NCBI GenBank assembly: GCA_016630905.1
Contig: WBMQ01000006.1
Coordinates: 124,001-188,000, forward strand
Source of the DNA: Capillidium heterosporum
Taxonomy: Eukaryota > Entomophthoromycota > Entomophthoromycetes > Entomophthorales > Capillidiaceae
Direction of reading: 5' to 3'
Length of the DNA: 64,000 bases
Of this stretch, positions 34,511-46,766 are shown in pieces. The notes beneath the pieces were generated by a model, which saw only the letters and a program-made list of their open reading frames with translations, did not search any database and was not told where the DNA came from. The translations under genes and the position numbers were made by a program. Every line of letters begins with the position of its first letter. Position 1 is the first letter of the stretch.

Positions 34511-34726
34511 ATGCCTCCAATTCAAGAAAATGATGGCGATGACCTGTTTTGGATGTACATAACTTTACTAATATTTTGTCTACTGTGTTTACTGAGTATA
34601 CTTTGGTGTTGTTGTAGTTCGTGTGTAGGGAAAGAGTTCTTAGGGTATATTTGGCCACAGAGTAATGAAGGTAAAATTCGAAGAAAAAGAAATGTCAAGT
34701 TTACTAGTGTCGAAAGTCAGGAATAA
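34511..34726 (+). CDS. Small single-pass membrane protein, cysteine-rich
   Basis: Open frame of 71 residues from ATG 34511. A short acidic N-terminus (MPPIQENDGDD) leads into one hydrophobic helix (YITLLIFCLLCLLSILW) followed at once by a cluster CCCSSC and a basic tail KIRRKRNVKF. The Cys cluster at the cytosolic border is a pattern often palmitoylated. No family recognised. It is divergent from tropomyosin and has no intron. Small size keeps the call tentative. Confidence 0.45.
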   Translation: MPPIQENDGDDLFWMYITLLIFCLLCLLSILWCCCSSCVGKEFLGYIWPQSNEGKIRRKRNVKFTSVESQE

Positions 34727-35274
34727 GTTTGTATTAAATTTTGCTTTTTGTTTTCAAATTTATAAGTTAGATTCTCTACTTTTAGTGAATATCATTTAGA
34801 TAGTTTTGGTTAGTGTATCATTTTATTATTTTGGGATATTTCTATTTGAACTAGATTTTAAGATGGATATATTTACTTGCTTGTGCTCCTTTTAATTAAT
34901 ACTGATAGTCTAGGTCTATATATTAGGTAGCATTGGATATGATTAAAGTTTAAACATAGTTAAAAGATCTATACTTGAATGTAACGGTTATAAACACACT
35001 AGCATAAAACACTTAGATATATTTTATATTCAACATAGTTATAACGGACTACTAAACGTTAGTCAGCTCCAAATTAGTTTAGATACTATGGAATATATTA
35101 TATATTTATACAATTAAAAGATAATTACATTTCAATGGACCAAGTAAACATATATGTCAAAGATACACGTAAATATGATGCAGGTACTATACTACAAACT
35201 ACCAAACCAACAATTTAACCAAAAGACACCAACAGTAAAATAAAATCTTATATTTAAACCCAATCTCCCTAAAA
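34727..35274. other. Spacer
   Basis: Convergent 3' flanks of the small membrane protein and the copper transporter, very AT-rich. Nothing else seen. Confidence 0.5.
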
Positions 35275-35940
35275 CTAATGGCAAGATCCAGCAGCCTCAT
35301 TAGGCAACTCGTAGACCAACTGCTCGTTACTATCACCCCGAACTTCATTCGTAGATTCCAAGACAGGACTCGTAGAAGACAGACCAGCATGTTGAGGATC
35401 AGATTCTGTCATTACCTCAGTCACTTTAGTTCGAAATCTGGAAAACAAAAAGACACCTAGAGCATGCCCAGTAATAACAGAAAAAAACAATCCGACGTTG
35501 TAGATCATCGTTACCAACATCAAAAAGTAAGCTAAAGTTGACTCCAAGAACCGAAAAACCGACAGCAAAAAAGCCTTGTACCAAGTGATTTCTTGAGATA
35601 AAGTAAAGAAGCTAGCATTGACCATGACGGGGTCGGTAGAAATACCTTTAGCGTTAAAGTCCTTAATCCAAGCGGTAGTGACGTTATGACCGAAAACCAA
35701 GAAACCTTCGAGTAAGATACCTAGGATGCAGAAGAGGACCCAAGCTCCCCAGTAACTAGCTTGCGTCTTGGGGACCCAAGATTGAAACATCATGTAGTCG
35801 TTGATACCACCGTGGAAGTACATCTTCATGGAGGGGCCTTGGTTACCATTGTCATCAGATTGACTTGCTACTAAGGTGGTAAGAGTTGCCAACAATAAAA
35901 GTTTCTGAATAAAGGTTTTGGTGGATAAACTAGTAGCCAT
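35275..35940 (-). CDS. Ctr-family copper transporter
   Basis: Copper(I) channel of the Ctr/COPT type, a trimer in the plasma or vacuolar membrane. Single exon, 221 residues from ATG 35940. A hydrophobic leader (FIQKLLLLATLTTLVAS) precedes a short outside segment with MKMYFHGG; then PKTQASYWGAWVLFCILGIL begins helix 1, YFLMLVTMIYNVGLFFS contains the copper-binding M-x3-M (MLVTM) of helix 2, and ITGHALGVFLF carries the G-x3-G helix packing motif of helix 3. The loop between helices 1 and 2 is long and the C-terminal tail acidic. It has only one Met cluster before helix 1, fewer than yeast Ctr1, more like Ctr2/vacuolar members. An upstream in-frame non-ATG extension was not used. Confidence 0.9.
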   Translation of the reverse strand: MATSLSTKTFIQKLLLLATLTTLVASQSDDNGNQGPSMKMYFHGGINDYMMFQSWVPKTQASYWGAWVLFCILGILLEGFLVFGHNVTTAWIKDFNAKGISTDPVMVNASFFTLSQEITWYKAFLLSVFRFLESTLAYFLMLVTMIYNVGLFFSVITGHALGVFLFSRFRTKVTEVMTESDPQHAGLSSTSPVLESTNEVRGDSNEQLVYELPNEAAGSCH

Positions 35941-36853
35941 GTTTTTATAAAGGTGAAGAATTGAAGTTAAGAGAGGAACGAGTCTCAACTGCAAAGTTGA
36001 AGTTGTAGCTTGTTTTGGATTGTACAAATCATAATTTACCCTATAGAAGCTTTAGAAGTTTGGAACTTTTCAAATTAGGATAAGCTTCTAGAACTATGGT
36101 TATTTCCTGGGAATTTGTCGTAGCTTTTGCAAAAGAAGGTCGTTGAAAGGGTGAAAACAAAGATACTTATCGTGTTGTTGGTGTATTAGCTTCTTAAGGG
36201 GCCGACTAGCTAAGGTGGAATACTATCAATAAGCCATAAATTAGGCAGATTATTTTGGCCTTTAGATCCCCTTTTCAATCTAGTTTTATTGATGGAAGGT
36301 TTAGAACGTCTATCAGATGCTTCTAATTAAGCTTGATGAAGAACAGGTAAGTACGATAACTATTGGCTTTAAAGTTTATGAAAACATTTAATTGAAAGTA
36401 CCGTTTTGATAACAATTCTATAAAGTTGCCTTGCATTAAATTGATTTTTATAGCTATAACCTACTCCAAAAAGCCATACATATATTGGCTTTCACATCTA
36501 ACATATATGTCGATAGTATCTTTGTAAGGCATTTCTACAAAGACTTAGTCGTAAGTTCACAGTATATTCTTTTAAAAAGGCTAGCTGTAGGTTGCTTGTT
36601 TACTCCTATTTCTATACTGAAACAAATGGTCAATAATTGCATTTCAAATCAATAGCTCATATCCAATTGAAACTTTAAAGGGTTTTGAACTTCAACATCT
36701 TTACTTTTTATATACCAATTCAAACTATTATAACCTTTAATTTAGAAGTCAAGTCTACATAATTCTAATCAGCAAGCTTACTTAAAATCCATTACAAATT
36801 CAATTCCACTTTCAAAAAACTACCTCAACACAATCCAACTCCAACCCTCAACC
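35941..36853. other. Divergent spacer, copper transporter and CDK-like kinase
   Basis: About 0.9 kb. A TTTATAAAAAC directly abuts the copper transporter ATG. No copper-response element or other recognisable site could be assigned. Confidence 0.45.
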
Positions 36854-37962
36854 ATGGACAAAGCCGACACTCAAACAGATGACTTGCCATATATACTGCT
36901 AGACCAAATAAATGAAGGGAGTCAAGGAATAATCTTCAAAGCACAGCTCAAAGATCCTTTACAAAAACTATATCCAGGTTTTGTAGCCATAAAAGAGTAT
37001 TACGAAGTACCCAAGTTAAATTCCACCAACATAGAAGTTTCTTTTTTAAAGATGTTGGACAATAGTAATGTAAACCTTTCGTTTTATTTTCATCATTTCA
37101 CCTTTTAATGTTTAGATACTTAGCTACATAACTGACCTCCATATCGACCCATTTACTTACATCTTAGTCACTCCATATTACTCTACCAACTTGGAAATTT
37201 TAATAGAAACTAAAAGTATTTTTTTACACTTGAACATTTATTCAAAAAAGCTTAGGTGAAAATTTAGCTCAAACTACGCTAAAGGCATATTTCCAACAAG
37301 TTTGTAGTGGTTTAATGTATCTCCATGCAAAAGGCATACTGCATAACGATTTGAAGGCATCCAACTTATTAGTAGATTCGGAAAAAGGTGGTTATTGCTG
37401 ACTTTGGTTCTGCTTACTTTGTGGAAAATATGGAAAGAGAATACGTACCGGGTACTTTGTAACTTTTACTTGTTTTATCATATTAACGATTGTTTTTGTA
37501 TGTAGGAGTTGTAGACCACCTGAAATTTTGTTGGGTGCTAAACCGACTTTGAAGGTTGATATATTTGGCTTAGGTTGCTTACTTTATGAGATGTTAACTT
37601 TTAAACATTTGTTTAATGATATCAACAGTGAGTTGCACCAATTGAATGCTATATTCAATCTGTTAGGAACTCCTAGTAGTGATGAAGAAGTACCTTTCTA
37701 TTTTTACAAATTTAATAGCTTTTTATAGCTGAGTAGGTTGCCTAGCTTCAAAAATGCCCAGTTCTTAATTCGAAAGGGCAGTGGATTGAGCTTACCACTT
37801 GGGCTAGAATGTTGGAATGATATATTAATGAGATTGTTGAGGTTGAATCCAAGTAATCGAATCGACGTCCAAGAGGTAAAATATAGTATCAAGAATTAGT
37901 TTTTACCAAAATGTATCTTTTAAATGTAGGTCTTGACTGAGTTGGAGAAAAGTGAAAATTAA
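36854..37962 (+). CDS. Divergent CDK-like protein kinase (one extra base)
   Basis: CMGC-type Ser/Thr kinase fragmentary in motifs. Exons 36854-37069, 37116-37215, 37256-37458, 37506-37689, 37729-37875 and 37930-37962. Seen: glycine loop INEGSQGIIFKA, VAIKE lysine, MYLHAKGILHNDLKASNLL (HND in place of HRD), DFGSAYF, SCRPPEILLG (PPE in place of APE), VDIFGLGCLLYEMLT and FNLLGTPSSDEE, which is typical of CDKs. Summed exon length is a multiple of three plus one: the frame must shift by +1 near 37381-37402, between LLVDSEK and DFG, where the first frame stops at TGA. No intron explains it. The gene is either recently broken, mis-sequenced, or frameshifted. No cyclin-binding PSTAIRE motif is recognisable. 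Confidence 0.75.
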
Positions 37963-38895
37963 ATTCAATTCTTGGCTTCAAGTAATGATATGTCCATTTC
38001 AGCCTTTACGATATTTGATTGTATAATGGCTTGTGAAGTATAAGTTTTGAAGTTATGTTCGTCGTAAAATTGTACATCTGATATAAAAGTTATGGTTTGA
38101 TTAAGGCCGAGTCGATGCAACCTATCGATCGTATATATACATTCGATTTACTTTTACTTTTCTTTGCATTGAGGTATTTGAAACTTTTCAAAATCATAAA
38201 TGTATACATGTGTCTTCTATTTCGATGTATTTATTGACTCAAATAATAAAGTTTATTTCCAAGCAACTGGAATGGTAAACGATATATCCGTTGAAGTATA
38301 GCTTTTCTTTTCAGGCTTTATAGCTTATGTACTCTTATTTATAGGTTCTTTGTAACCGAGTTATAAGGTGAGGTATTTATTATATTTTGGTATCAGTATC
38401 AGTTACCTACCTTGGAAAATAAAAATTTCATATTTGATAATATAGTTTCCTTCCTTTATGTTTTTAATTTATAGTTTCAAGCTTTGATTTCCTAGCTTCC
38501 TTATTTAAATACTTCTTTATGCTTGTAAGCCTTAGTAGTACACTACTTATAAGCAATACACAATCGATTATAAAGTATATAAAGCTTTTATATAATTGAT
38601 TTTATAGTTTAGTATATTAAATACGTTGAATTTTCGACAGCAGATATTAAAACAGCATGAATAACTATAAATTTCAAGTTCACGACTAGAAAAGTACTAC
38701 AACTTCTTCAATGTCAAGCATACATATGTTAATAAATGTCGATGTTCTTCGACGCTAGAACTTAAAGCAACATTATGGATCTTTTACAACTTTAACTAAG
38801 CAGCTGCTATAACGTTAAAGTGAAGTTCCAATACCCTACATAAAACTACAACTAACTATCTAAAATTAAATGTAGTACAATAAGGATATTTAATA
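37963..38895. other. Spacer
   Basis: About 0.9 kb very AT-rich between convergent genes. Nothing recognised. Confidence 0.5.
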
Positions 38896-40369
<1,474 letters not shown>

Positions 40370-40720
40370 ATGTTCAACCAACTGACGAAAGAAGAGCTAG
40401 AGGAAAAGTACGACCCTACTTTAACTACCAAAAATCTCAAAACAGTCGACTTTATAAGTTCAACTGCCTCTATGATAAGTGGTTGTATAGCTGGTATCCT
40501 AGGCTTGAAGTCGTTACAAGGTATAGCGTTCTACTTTGGGTTTACTTTAGTTTTAGCTCTAGTCATCTTTTTAGTTAAAGTACTACCCTTCAACCTGAGT
40601 TTAAATAGGTGTATGGTAAGTCCGACTTATACATTAGTTTGGTCTAGCTTCGTCAACGGGCTGTTGAGTCATCTTTTATTTTGGACTTTGTTTTACAACA
40701 TCGTCTACGTCTACCTATAA
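40370..40720 (+). CDS. EMC6: ER membrane protein complex subunit 6
   Basis: Core membrane subunit of the EMC insertase that places tail-anchored and multi-pass proteins in the ER membrane. Single exon, 116 residues, close to the usual 108-115. Visible: a charged N-terminus (EELEEKYDPTLTTKNLKTVD), first helix pair with SGCIAGILGLKSLQGIAFYF, a second long helix LVLALVIFLVK, and the conserved end SHLLFWTLFYNIVYVYL. The AGILGL and FWTLFY segments are the hallmarks of EMC6. Start ATG 40370 is the first in frame. Confidence 0.93.
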   Translation: MFNQLTKEELEEKYDPTLTTKNLKTVDFISSTASMISGCIAGILGLKSLQGIAFYFGFTLVLALVIFLVKVLPFNLSLNRCMVSPTYTLVWSSFVNGLLSHLLFWTLFYNIVYVYL

Positions 40721-41564
40721 ACTTTTGTTGTCTAGTGCTTTATAGCTTATCTGTAAGTATTTTTTATAGTTATAAATAGCTGGAAAATAGTTTGGTAGTG
40801 ATTTTTGGTTTGTGGTGGCACTACTTATATTTAAATTGTATTTTATCAAAGATATAGTTTAAATTCTCGTCCTATTTTACCTTTTTCGATCTCTGCTATT
40901 TGAATTCAATAAAATTTTGTAGTGTTCAATAGCTTACCAGTTGAGTATACATTTTATTTCATAGGCACTAGGCTTTTTTCTTTTTAAGTTGGATATAAAA
41001 TACTTTTATACATACCCATTTCAAAAGTCAACTACTCCTTTAATTAGTAAGTGATCAAGGCCTACTACTCTCTACATCAAACAATTTTACTTAATATCGA
41101 CTACCAAAATTACAATGCTATTATTTGGATAACTACAGGCTTTAAAATATTCATTAGAGCTTTATCAATAAACTATATGGGATTCAATAAATTTAATTTG
41201 CAGTTTATAATGAATATCTTGTAGGTTGGTCTAGGAAGCTTAAGCTAGTTTTATAGTTATTAGTGGAATAGACAAGGCTATAAGCTATAAAATGATTCAA
41301 AAGTAAAACATATCATTTTAAAATCTATTAAGTTGGCTTTATATATAAATAGTAATATTAATGAAAGTTATAGTCAGCTATAAATAAATGTATACTTAAA
41401 GTAAGCTTTTAATTATAAGCTTAATCTATATGAGCATGGTAATCGATTTATTTAACCTACTAAAAGTTTTGAATTATAAAAGAAACCCAGATAAAAGCTA
41501 TATACTTTGTATAGGCAATCCAAAATCGCATCCCAATTCTTAAATACTCCCAAATTCAACCAAC
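40721..41564. other. Spacer
   Basis: 844 bp, very AT-rich between convergent EMC6 and CWC24. Nothing recognised. Confidence 0.5.
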
Positions 41565-42719
41565 CTATTCATCATCCTCATCACTTTCATTCTGCACTGG
41601 AATAGCGTTCAACAGATCTTCAACCCCGTTGTCATTGTCCACCTTGTTGCGTTTGCGTTCCTGCTTTGCAATGATTTCCTTGGCGACGTTAAAAGTGCCA
41701 TTCGTTGGTTCGTTACATGCCTTACATTTGGAAGTCTTCTGGTACCTTGCCAACGCACATTTGGTACAAAAGTAGTGCCCACACTTGGTGACGATAGGGT
41801 CAACAAAAGGTTTACGACAGATAAGGCAGGCGAAAGGTAAATCATCATCATCCGATTTGGTACTCTCTTCCGACTCACTGAGCTCGGCGTACCGTTTGGC
41901 TTCGGCTCGCTTCTTGGCCTGCTCGACTTCCCAGTCCCGTTCGATCTCCCAACCCGACTTGTAGTCGGAGCGGTCATGTAAGAATTTGCAGCTGTCGCCA
42001 TACCCACAGAACCCCGTCTCTATTTAGCAAAGAAAAGTTAATGTCTTGGAAAAAGCCAAGCTTAAAAGTTACCTTTGTAATCTTTACATAAATCGGGCTT
42101 ATAATCGAACTGAGAGGTAATCCTTATATTACTAGAAGCCTTTATAGGACCAGCACGCATCTTGGAATTGATTCGGTTCTCATCAACTTGAATGTAGGTG
42201 TTGTAGCTATCTTTACCCTTGTAGATGGAATCTTTAGTTGCCTGGACCTGGGTACAAAAATGGTTAGTAAAAGTTTTCTTAAATATTATAAAAAGTACTT
42301 ACGACATCCTTGTTAACTGGGATTTTAGCTGCCTTGAGTAGATTTTCTTGGACTGACTGGTCTACTGAAGTGGCGCCGAACCTTATAGACTGCTTCAAGG
42401 ATTGGAGAACTTCAGAGGCGTCGGCTTTGAAAAAATCTTTGCGGTTGGAGGTGAAAGTAAGTACTGTTTCCTCATCTTCATCTTCATCTTGATCAGTTTC
42501 TTTAAGTACCCGCTTGTTGCTGAAGTTGGCCGTACTTTGGTTGAGTAGGTTGGTTGGCTTTTCAGCTTTGGGTAAAATGATGGTAGAAGTTGGTTCATCC
42601 CAATCTTCCACCGTCTTGGGCTTTTCTCTAAGGTTACGTGCTTTGCGCTTGCTTTTAAACTTTATTTCACTGTTATCAAAGTCGGCATTCTCGAGTGATG
42701 TATCTACTTGCTTTTCCAT
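41565..42719 (-). CDS. CWC24: Pre-mRNA splicing factor Cwc24/RNF113
   Basis: Spliceosome factor with a CCCH zinc finger and a RING finger that acts around the first step of splicing. Exons 42719-42303, 42247-42073 and 42019-41565 join in frame to 348 residues. The N-terminal part is acidic and low complexity (DQDEDEDEET); the middle has RAGPIKASSNIRITSQFDY and the CCCH finger [20 protein letters not shown] followed by LHDRSDYK and GWEIE; the RING is CLICRKPFVDPIVTKCGHYF with CTKCAL and CKAC. The finger order and GWEIE link are diagnostic of the Cwc24/RNF113A family. Length agrees with animal RNF113A (343). Tandem, same strand as the LEA-like gene upstream of it, 168 bp away. Confidence 0.95.
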
Positions 42720-42887
42720 GTTGAGATTTTAAAAAGCTGTGCTTTTGTGTTTTGTGAATTGTTTTATAGTGCTTAGAAATAAGCGAAATTCTTAAACAGA
42801 AATCAATAAGCGAAATGGCAAACCACAATAAAGTATTAGTAATATAAAAGCAGTTTTATTTGATAAACATAGTATATAGATATATAT

Positions 42888-44582
42888 CTAAGAATAGAGT
42901 GGAACTGATAAAATAGAGGAGGATAAGGAAAAGAAGGCAGATGTAGCCAAGTAGAAGACTAGGAGGTAGGCGTAGTTGTTGGCGGAAGGACTCTCGTAAA
43001 AGTTGCGAAGAGTAAAGTCTGAAACCAAGCCGGTAATGGTCATCAGGTGGAGCAGCGACTTGTTGTATCCGGTAAGTTCGAGGACGATCAAATTAACCAG
43101 AACAATTGGAATGGAACCAAGCTGGGAGTAGAAATCGCTGTAGATCGAGTTCTTATCTTCCACAACTACAGCTGCGGTCGTGGGTTCGTTGTCAGTTACT
43201 TCAATGATAGGCTCCTTGCTGTCATCATAAGTTACAACTCCACCAGAGTAGCGCTTGAGACGGTATCCAAAGAAACGAATTTGTCTTGCAGCTGCAAAGT
43301 AAAACAGGAAACCAAACGAAAGGAGGGAAACATAGAAGGATGTAACTGGGATTGGAGAAAACCCTAGGTCCGCGAAGAATGGGCTCAAACCGCTGTCTTG
43401 AGCCTTGAGCTCTTTACCGAAATTCCTAAGTAACTGGCCTTGGGTCTGGGAAGTCTTCAAGGATTTGTTTAAAGCATTGATGATCTTGGCAGCATTGAAA
43501 TCCTTCTCGGTCAGTTCTCTCTCGGGATCACTTTGCCTTGAGAACCAGCTATACTTCTTTACGTGTGAAGCTACGTTGGACTTTAGATCCTTAGGCCCGT
43601 TTTTGTTGACGCTGTCTAAGATCACATTAATGGCGTATTTTACCTTATCGTCGTAACCTTCAGAGTTGATCTTGGATAAGACATCGTGAACTTTACGGAC
43701 CTCCTGCTCATCGTCTATGTGAATCGTATATAAGCTGGATTTGAACCTATCCCAGCCGTTCTCAAGGTCAGCTGTAAATGCCTGGTACGATTTTGATGGA
43801 GTAGTTAACCAGTCGTAAAAGTGTTCGTAGCCGCCGTAAACCTTAGTAAGCAGCGCCTTTCCTTCCTTCTTGCTCGATGCGGTAAGCTTCTCTTCGCGCT
43901 TGATAACGTTCCTAACGATATTCTCAAAGTAGAGCTTGGCCTTTTCGAAATCAAAATTGCTATCGCTACCCTCGGTAGCACTCCTAGTTGGACCAGATTC
44001 GGAGCCATCAGAATCTCTATTTGGAAAGAGGTAGTCAAAGAAGCTGGCCTTGATGTCATTAGCTTTGTCGGTTATTTTATTGGTGGCTTCGTTGAAATTT
44101 TCCGAAACCTGCTCCTTGGCGCCATCAGCTTTCTCGGCGAGCTTCTCCTTGGTGTCACCGTAAACTTTTTTGACATAATCCTTGTTCTCGGCTGCCTTAT
44201 CTGAGGCATAGCTGGCAGCACCTTTAGCTCCACTTGCTACTTTTGAGGCAAGATTCTCAGCCCCTTCTTTAGCATCCTTTAACCCTTCGGCGACATATTC
44301 TTGGTTCTCTACAGCCTTTCCTTTGACGTATTTGGTAGCACCGCTAACTCCTTCTTTTATCTTCTTCCCGACGTTGGCGGCTCCTTCTTTAGCACTGTTG
44401 TAGCCCTCGACAATATCATCCTTGTTTTGGAGGACCTTCTCCTTGGCATATGCTCCAATGTCTTCAACTCCTTCCTTGAAATGTTCAGATGCCTCAGCCA
44501 TCTCTTCACCAGCCTTCTCCTTGTAGACTTTAGCCTTTTCACGGTGGCTTGAAGGTTTGCGAGGATTCATACTTACAGTCAT
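42888..44582 (-). CDS. LEA-like amphipathic-repeat protein with C-terminal membrane segments
   Basis: Single-exon gene, 564 residues from ATG 44582 (a second ATG at 44570 is possible). Residues about 20-185 are Ala/Lys/Glu-rich and amphipathic, like late-embryogenesis-abundant group 4 or apolipoprotein-type repeats. Three copies of a block start at residues 44 (AYAKEKVLQNKDDI), 84 (KYVKGKAVENQEYV) and 124 (SYASDKAAENKDYV), an exact period of 40. Next come a Ser/Asp-rich linker, a charged helical middle domain (YEHFYDWLTTPSKSYQAF), and from about residue 400 four hydrophobic segments (FYVSLLSFGFLFYFAAA, IPIVLVNLIVLEL, LLHLMTITGLV, AYLLVFYLATSAFF). I recognise no family for the whole. A membrane-anchored stress or lipid-surface protein is inference. 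Promoter has a strong TATA box. Confidence 0.8.
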   Translation of the reverse strand: MTVSMNPRKPSSHREKAKVYKEKAGEEMAEASEHFKEGVEDIGAYAKEKVLQNKDDIVEGYNSAKEGAANVGKKIKEGVSGATKYVKGKAVENQEYVAEGLKDAKEGAENLASKVASGAKGAASYASDKAAENKDYVKKVYGDTKEKLAEKADGAKEQVSENFNEATNKITDKANDIKASFFDYLFPNRDSDGSESGPTRSATEGSDSNFDFEKAKLYFENIVRNVIKREEKLTASSKKEGKALLTKVYGGYEHFYDWLTTPSKSYQAFTADLENGWDRFKSSLYTIHIDDEQEVRKVHDVLSKINSEGYDDKVKYAINVILDSVNKNGPKDLKSNVASHVKKYSWFSRQSDPERELTEKDFNAAKIINALNKSLKTSQTQGQLLRNFGKELKAQDSGLSPFFADLGFSPIPVTSFYVSLLSFGFLFYFAAARQIRFFGYRLKRYSGGVVTYDDSKEPIIEVTDNEPTTAAVVVEDKNSIYSDFYSQLGSIPIVLVNLIVLELTGYNKSLLHLMTITGLVSDFTLRNFYESPSANNYAYLLVFYLATSAFFSLSSSILSVPLYS

Positions 44583-44637
44583 TGTTGAACAGATATCTAG
44601 CTCTTTTTGAAAAAGGATCTTAGGAAGTGAGATCACT

Positions 44638-44645
44638 CTTTTATA
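44638..44645 (-). promoter_or_regulatory. TATA box of the LEA-like gene
   Basis: Reads GGTATAAAAGAG on the minus strand, 56-63 bp upstream of the ATG at 44582. It is one of the best TATA boxes in the window, consistent with an inducible gene. Confidence 0.6.
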
Positions 44646-44884
44646 CCTGTATGCTACAGCTTGGAAAGTCTTTGATCATAAAGTGGTAAAATATAGCAAA
44701 TTGCCATTAAATACTAGCTTAGCCTATGCAATGTAATTGGCTATATAGAAGGCTTTAAAAGGTTTCAATAAGACAGGCTTTGTGTTAACAAAGCTTACGT
44801 CAATGAAGCAAGGAGATTACAAAGGGAGGAGACAAATGAATACAATTCTCCAATTGCAAAATTTTGTGCTGTAGTAAAGTGTAT

Positions 44885-45771
44885 ATGGGACAGTCGTTTA
44901 ACTTTGTAGGTATATTGGACAGCTTTAGGTACATATACAAACCACGCTACCTGATACCGCACCTAAAAGTTAAAAGTAAATCTACTGTACATTAGCTTCT
45001 AACTACTTTTTCAAGCTATCAATGATATAGATTGGTTAAACTTATACAACCGAGGTATTCGCACCGTGGTATTTGACAAAGATAACTGTATAAGTAAGCC
45101 TTATGAGTTGGACATACATCAACCATATAAGGTAGTTTGTCCTTAAGAGTTATATTTACTTTATGAGTTAGAGTTCTTGGGCAGCAGCAAAAAAGCAATT
45201 TGGTGCAAACAATCTATTTATTTTATCCAACTCAGCCGGCTCTGGAGATGACAACAATAATTCACAGGTTAACTATTATCAAAAATATCATATTCATTTA
45301 TATTTAGGCCCAAAGCATAGAATCGTTATTAGGTAAGCCCCTTTTTAGATTAGATATCAATATTTTTATAACTATAAAATAGAAGTAAATGTAATTAGAC
45401 ACCAACAGAAAGTATCTGCTGCTAAAATTATCAACTAAACCAATCATTTTAGAAACCTGGGGGTGGTGACGAAGTATTGGACTACATAGAGACGAAGAAA
45501 GCAAACTCTGATCCGGGATGTATCGCAGTTGTTGGAGATAGGTTGTTTACCGATGTACTGTTTGCCAACAAGAATCAAATGTTTTCGATATGGGTAACCC
45601 AAATCGTTAGTATAGAAGGCGACAACTGGTGGGCAGCCAAGGTAAGCTTTTCTTCTTTTAAATGTAAATGACCATCTATTTTAGATTCGAAATTTCGAAT
45701 ATAAGCTATTCAACTGTTTTGGATGTTTCAATGTCACTTCTAAACCAATCCCTCACCCTGCAAGTGATTAA
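44885..45771 (+). CDS. GEP4: Phosphatidylglycerophosphatase Gep4
   Basis: Mitochondrial matrix-side phosphatase that makes phosphatidylglycerol for cardiolipin. Seven exons (44885-44975, 45016-45131, 45172-45267, 45308-45332, 45383-45411, 45453-45641, 45685-45771) join in frame to 210 residues. Signature: IRTVVFDKDNCIS, the HAD-type DxDx motif of this family, then LFILSNSAGSGDD, RHQQKKPGGGDEV (the catalytic lysine KKP) and CIAVVGDRLFTDVLFAN with the metal-binding GDR-x3-D. Exons 4 and 5 are micro-exons of 25 and 29 nt, unusual even for this gene-rich-in-introns genome. It is divergent from the LEA-like gene with 302 bp between starts. Confidence 0.93.
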
Positions 45772-46766
45772 AGTGTAGTCACCTTTCCTTATAGAGTTTA
45801 TTTGATATATAGTTCTAACTCTTTTTCTGCTAGCTAGCCAACTATTTAAATATTAGTGTAGCATTAAAATATGCTATAACATTGTGATATATACCTTTAA
45901 CAAATTTTAGCCTTGTCTTATATATCTTGTTTTAGAATTTCTATAGTTAGGATATAAATGTATAATAGTATAGCTTGAAACCTCATAGTATTCAAAAGGT
46001 ATTTTAGTATATTAGCTTATTCAAGTATGATATATTTCATTGTAATTTTTCTGTCTATTATTAATTATACTTTGCCCTATATATGCTATATAATAGTCAA
46101 GACAAGCATATTTATGGCTATAAATCTTATACTAGGGGTCATAGCCATTTGAAGTAGATAACTCTTAGTAACTGAAATTGTTATTTTTATACTGTCTTTT
46201 TAAATACTATCGAAAATAGCTATATATACTTCACCTAATAGTATCGGTATACTTGAAATTTACTTTAGAGTTATTAGTATATTAGTAAACATGTAAGTAT
46301 AATTTCAAGATAGAGAATTTACTCCTTTAGAATCTTTATGTTTTGAAGTTTAAAGTGGGTTGGAAGTGTATAATAGTTTGTAACAGAAAAAAATTACTTT
46401 TCAAAAGATCTATTAAACTTAGTATGGACGGTACTGTATAGACCTATAAACTGAATTTACAATTAATTTTTAATAGCATAGTTTAAAACCAAGGTGCTTT
46501 AGTAGCTATACTTAAATTTCGGTATAAAAGTAAAATGCCACTGGTAATACTATAAACATCAAACTTGAATTGAAAATCTAATATAAAATACTAAATACAC
46601 GGAAGGTGAATGTTTACTGGAAGGTTGGTGGTGGTTGAAAAATGGATTAGTGGCTGCTACTAAAGGTAAATAAAAAGCAGGTTAAGTTCCTTGAAAGTTA
46701 GTACTCATACATCGGTATAGTGGGAATCGAACCGATAGATTTTGTGATAGGAAGTACCCAGCTCCT
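45772..46766. other. Spacer
   Basis: About 1 kb of extremely AT-rich sequence between convergent GEP4 and the A20/AN1 gene. Nothing recognised. Confidence 0.5.
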
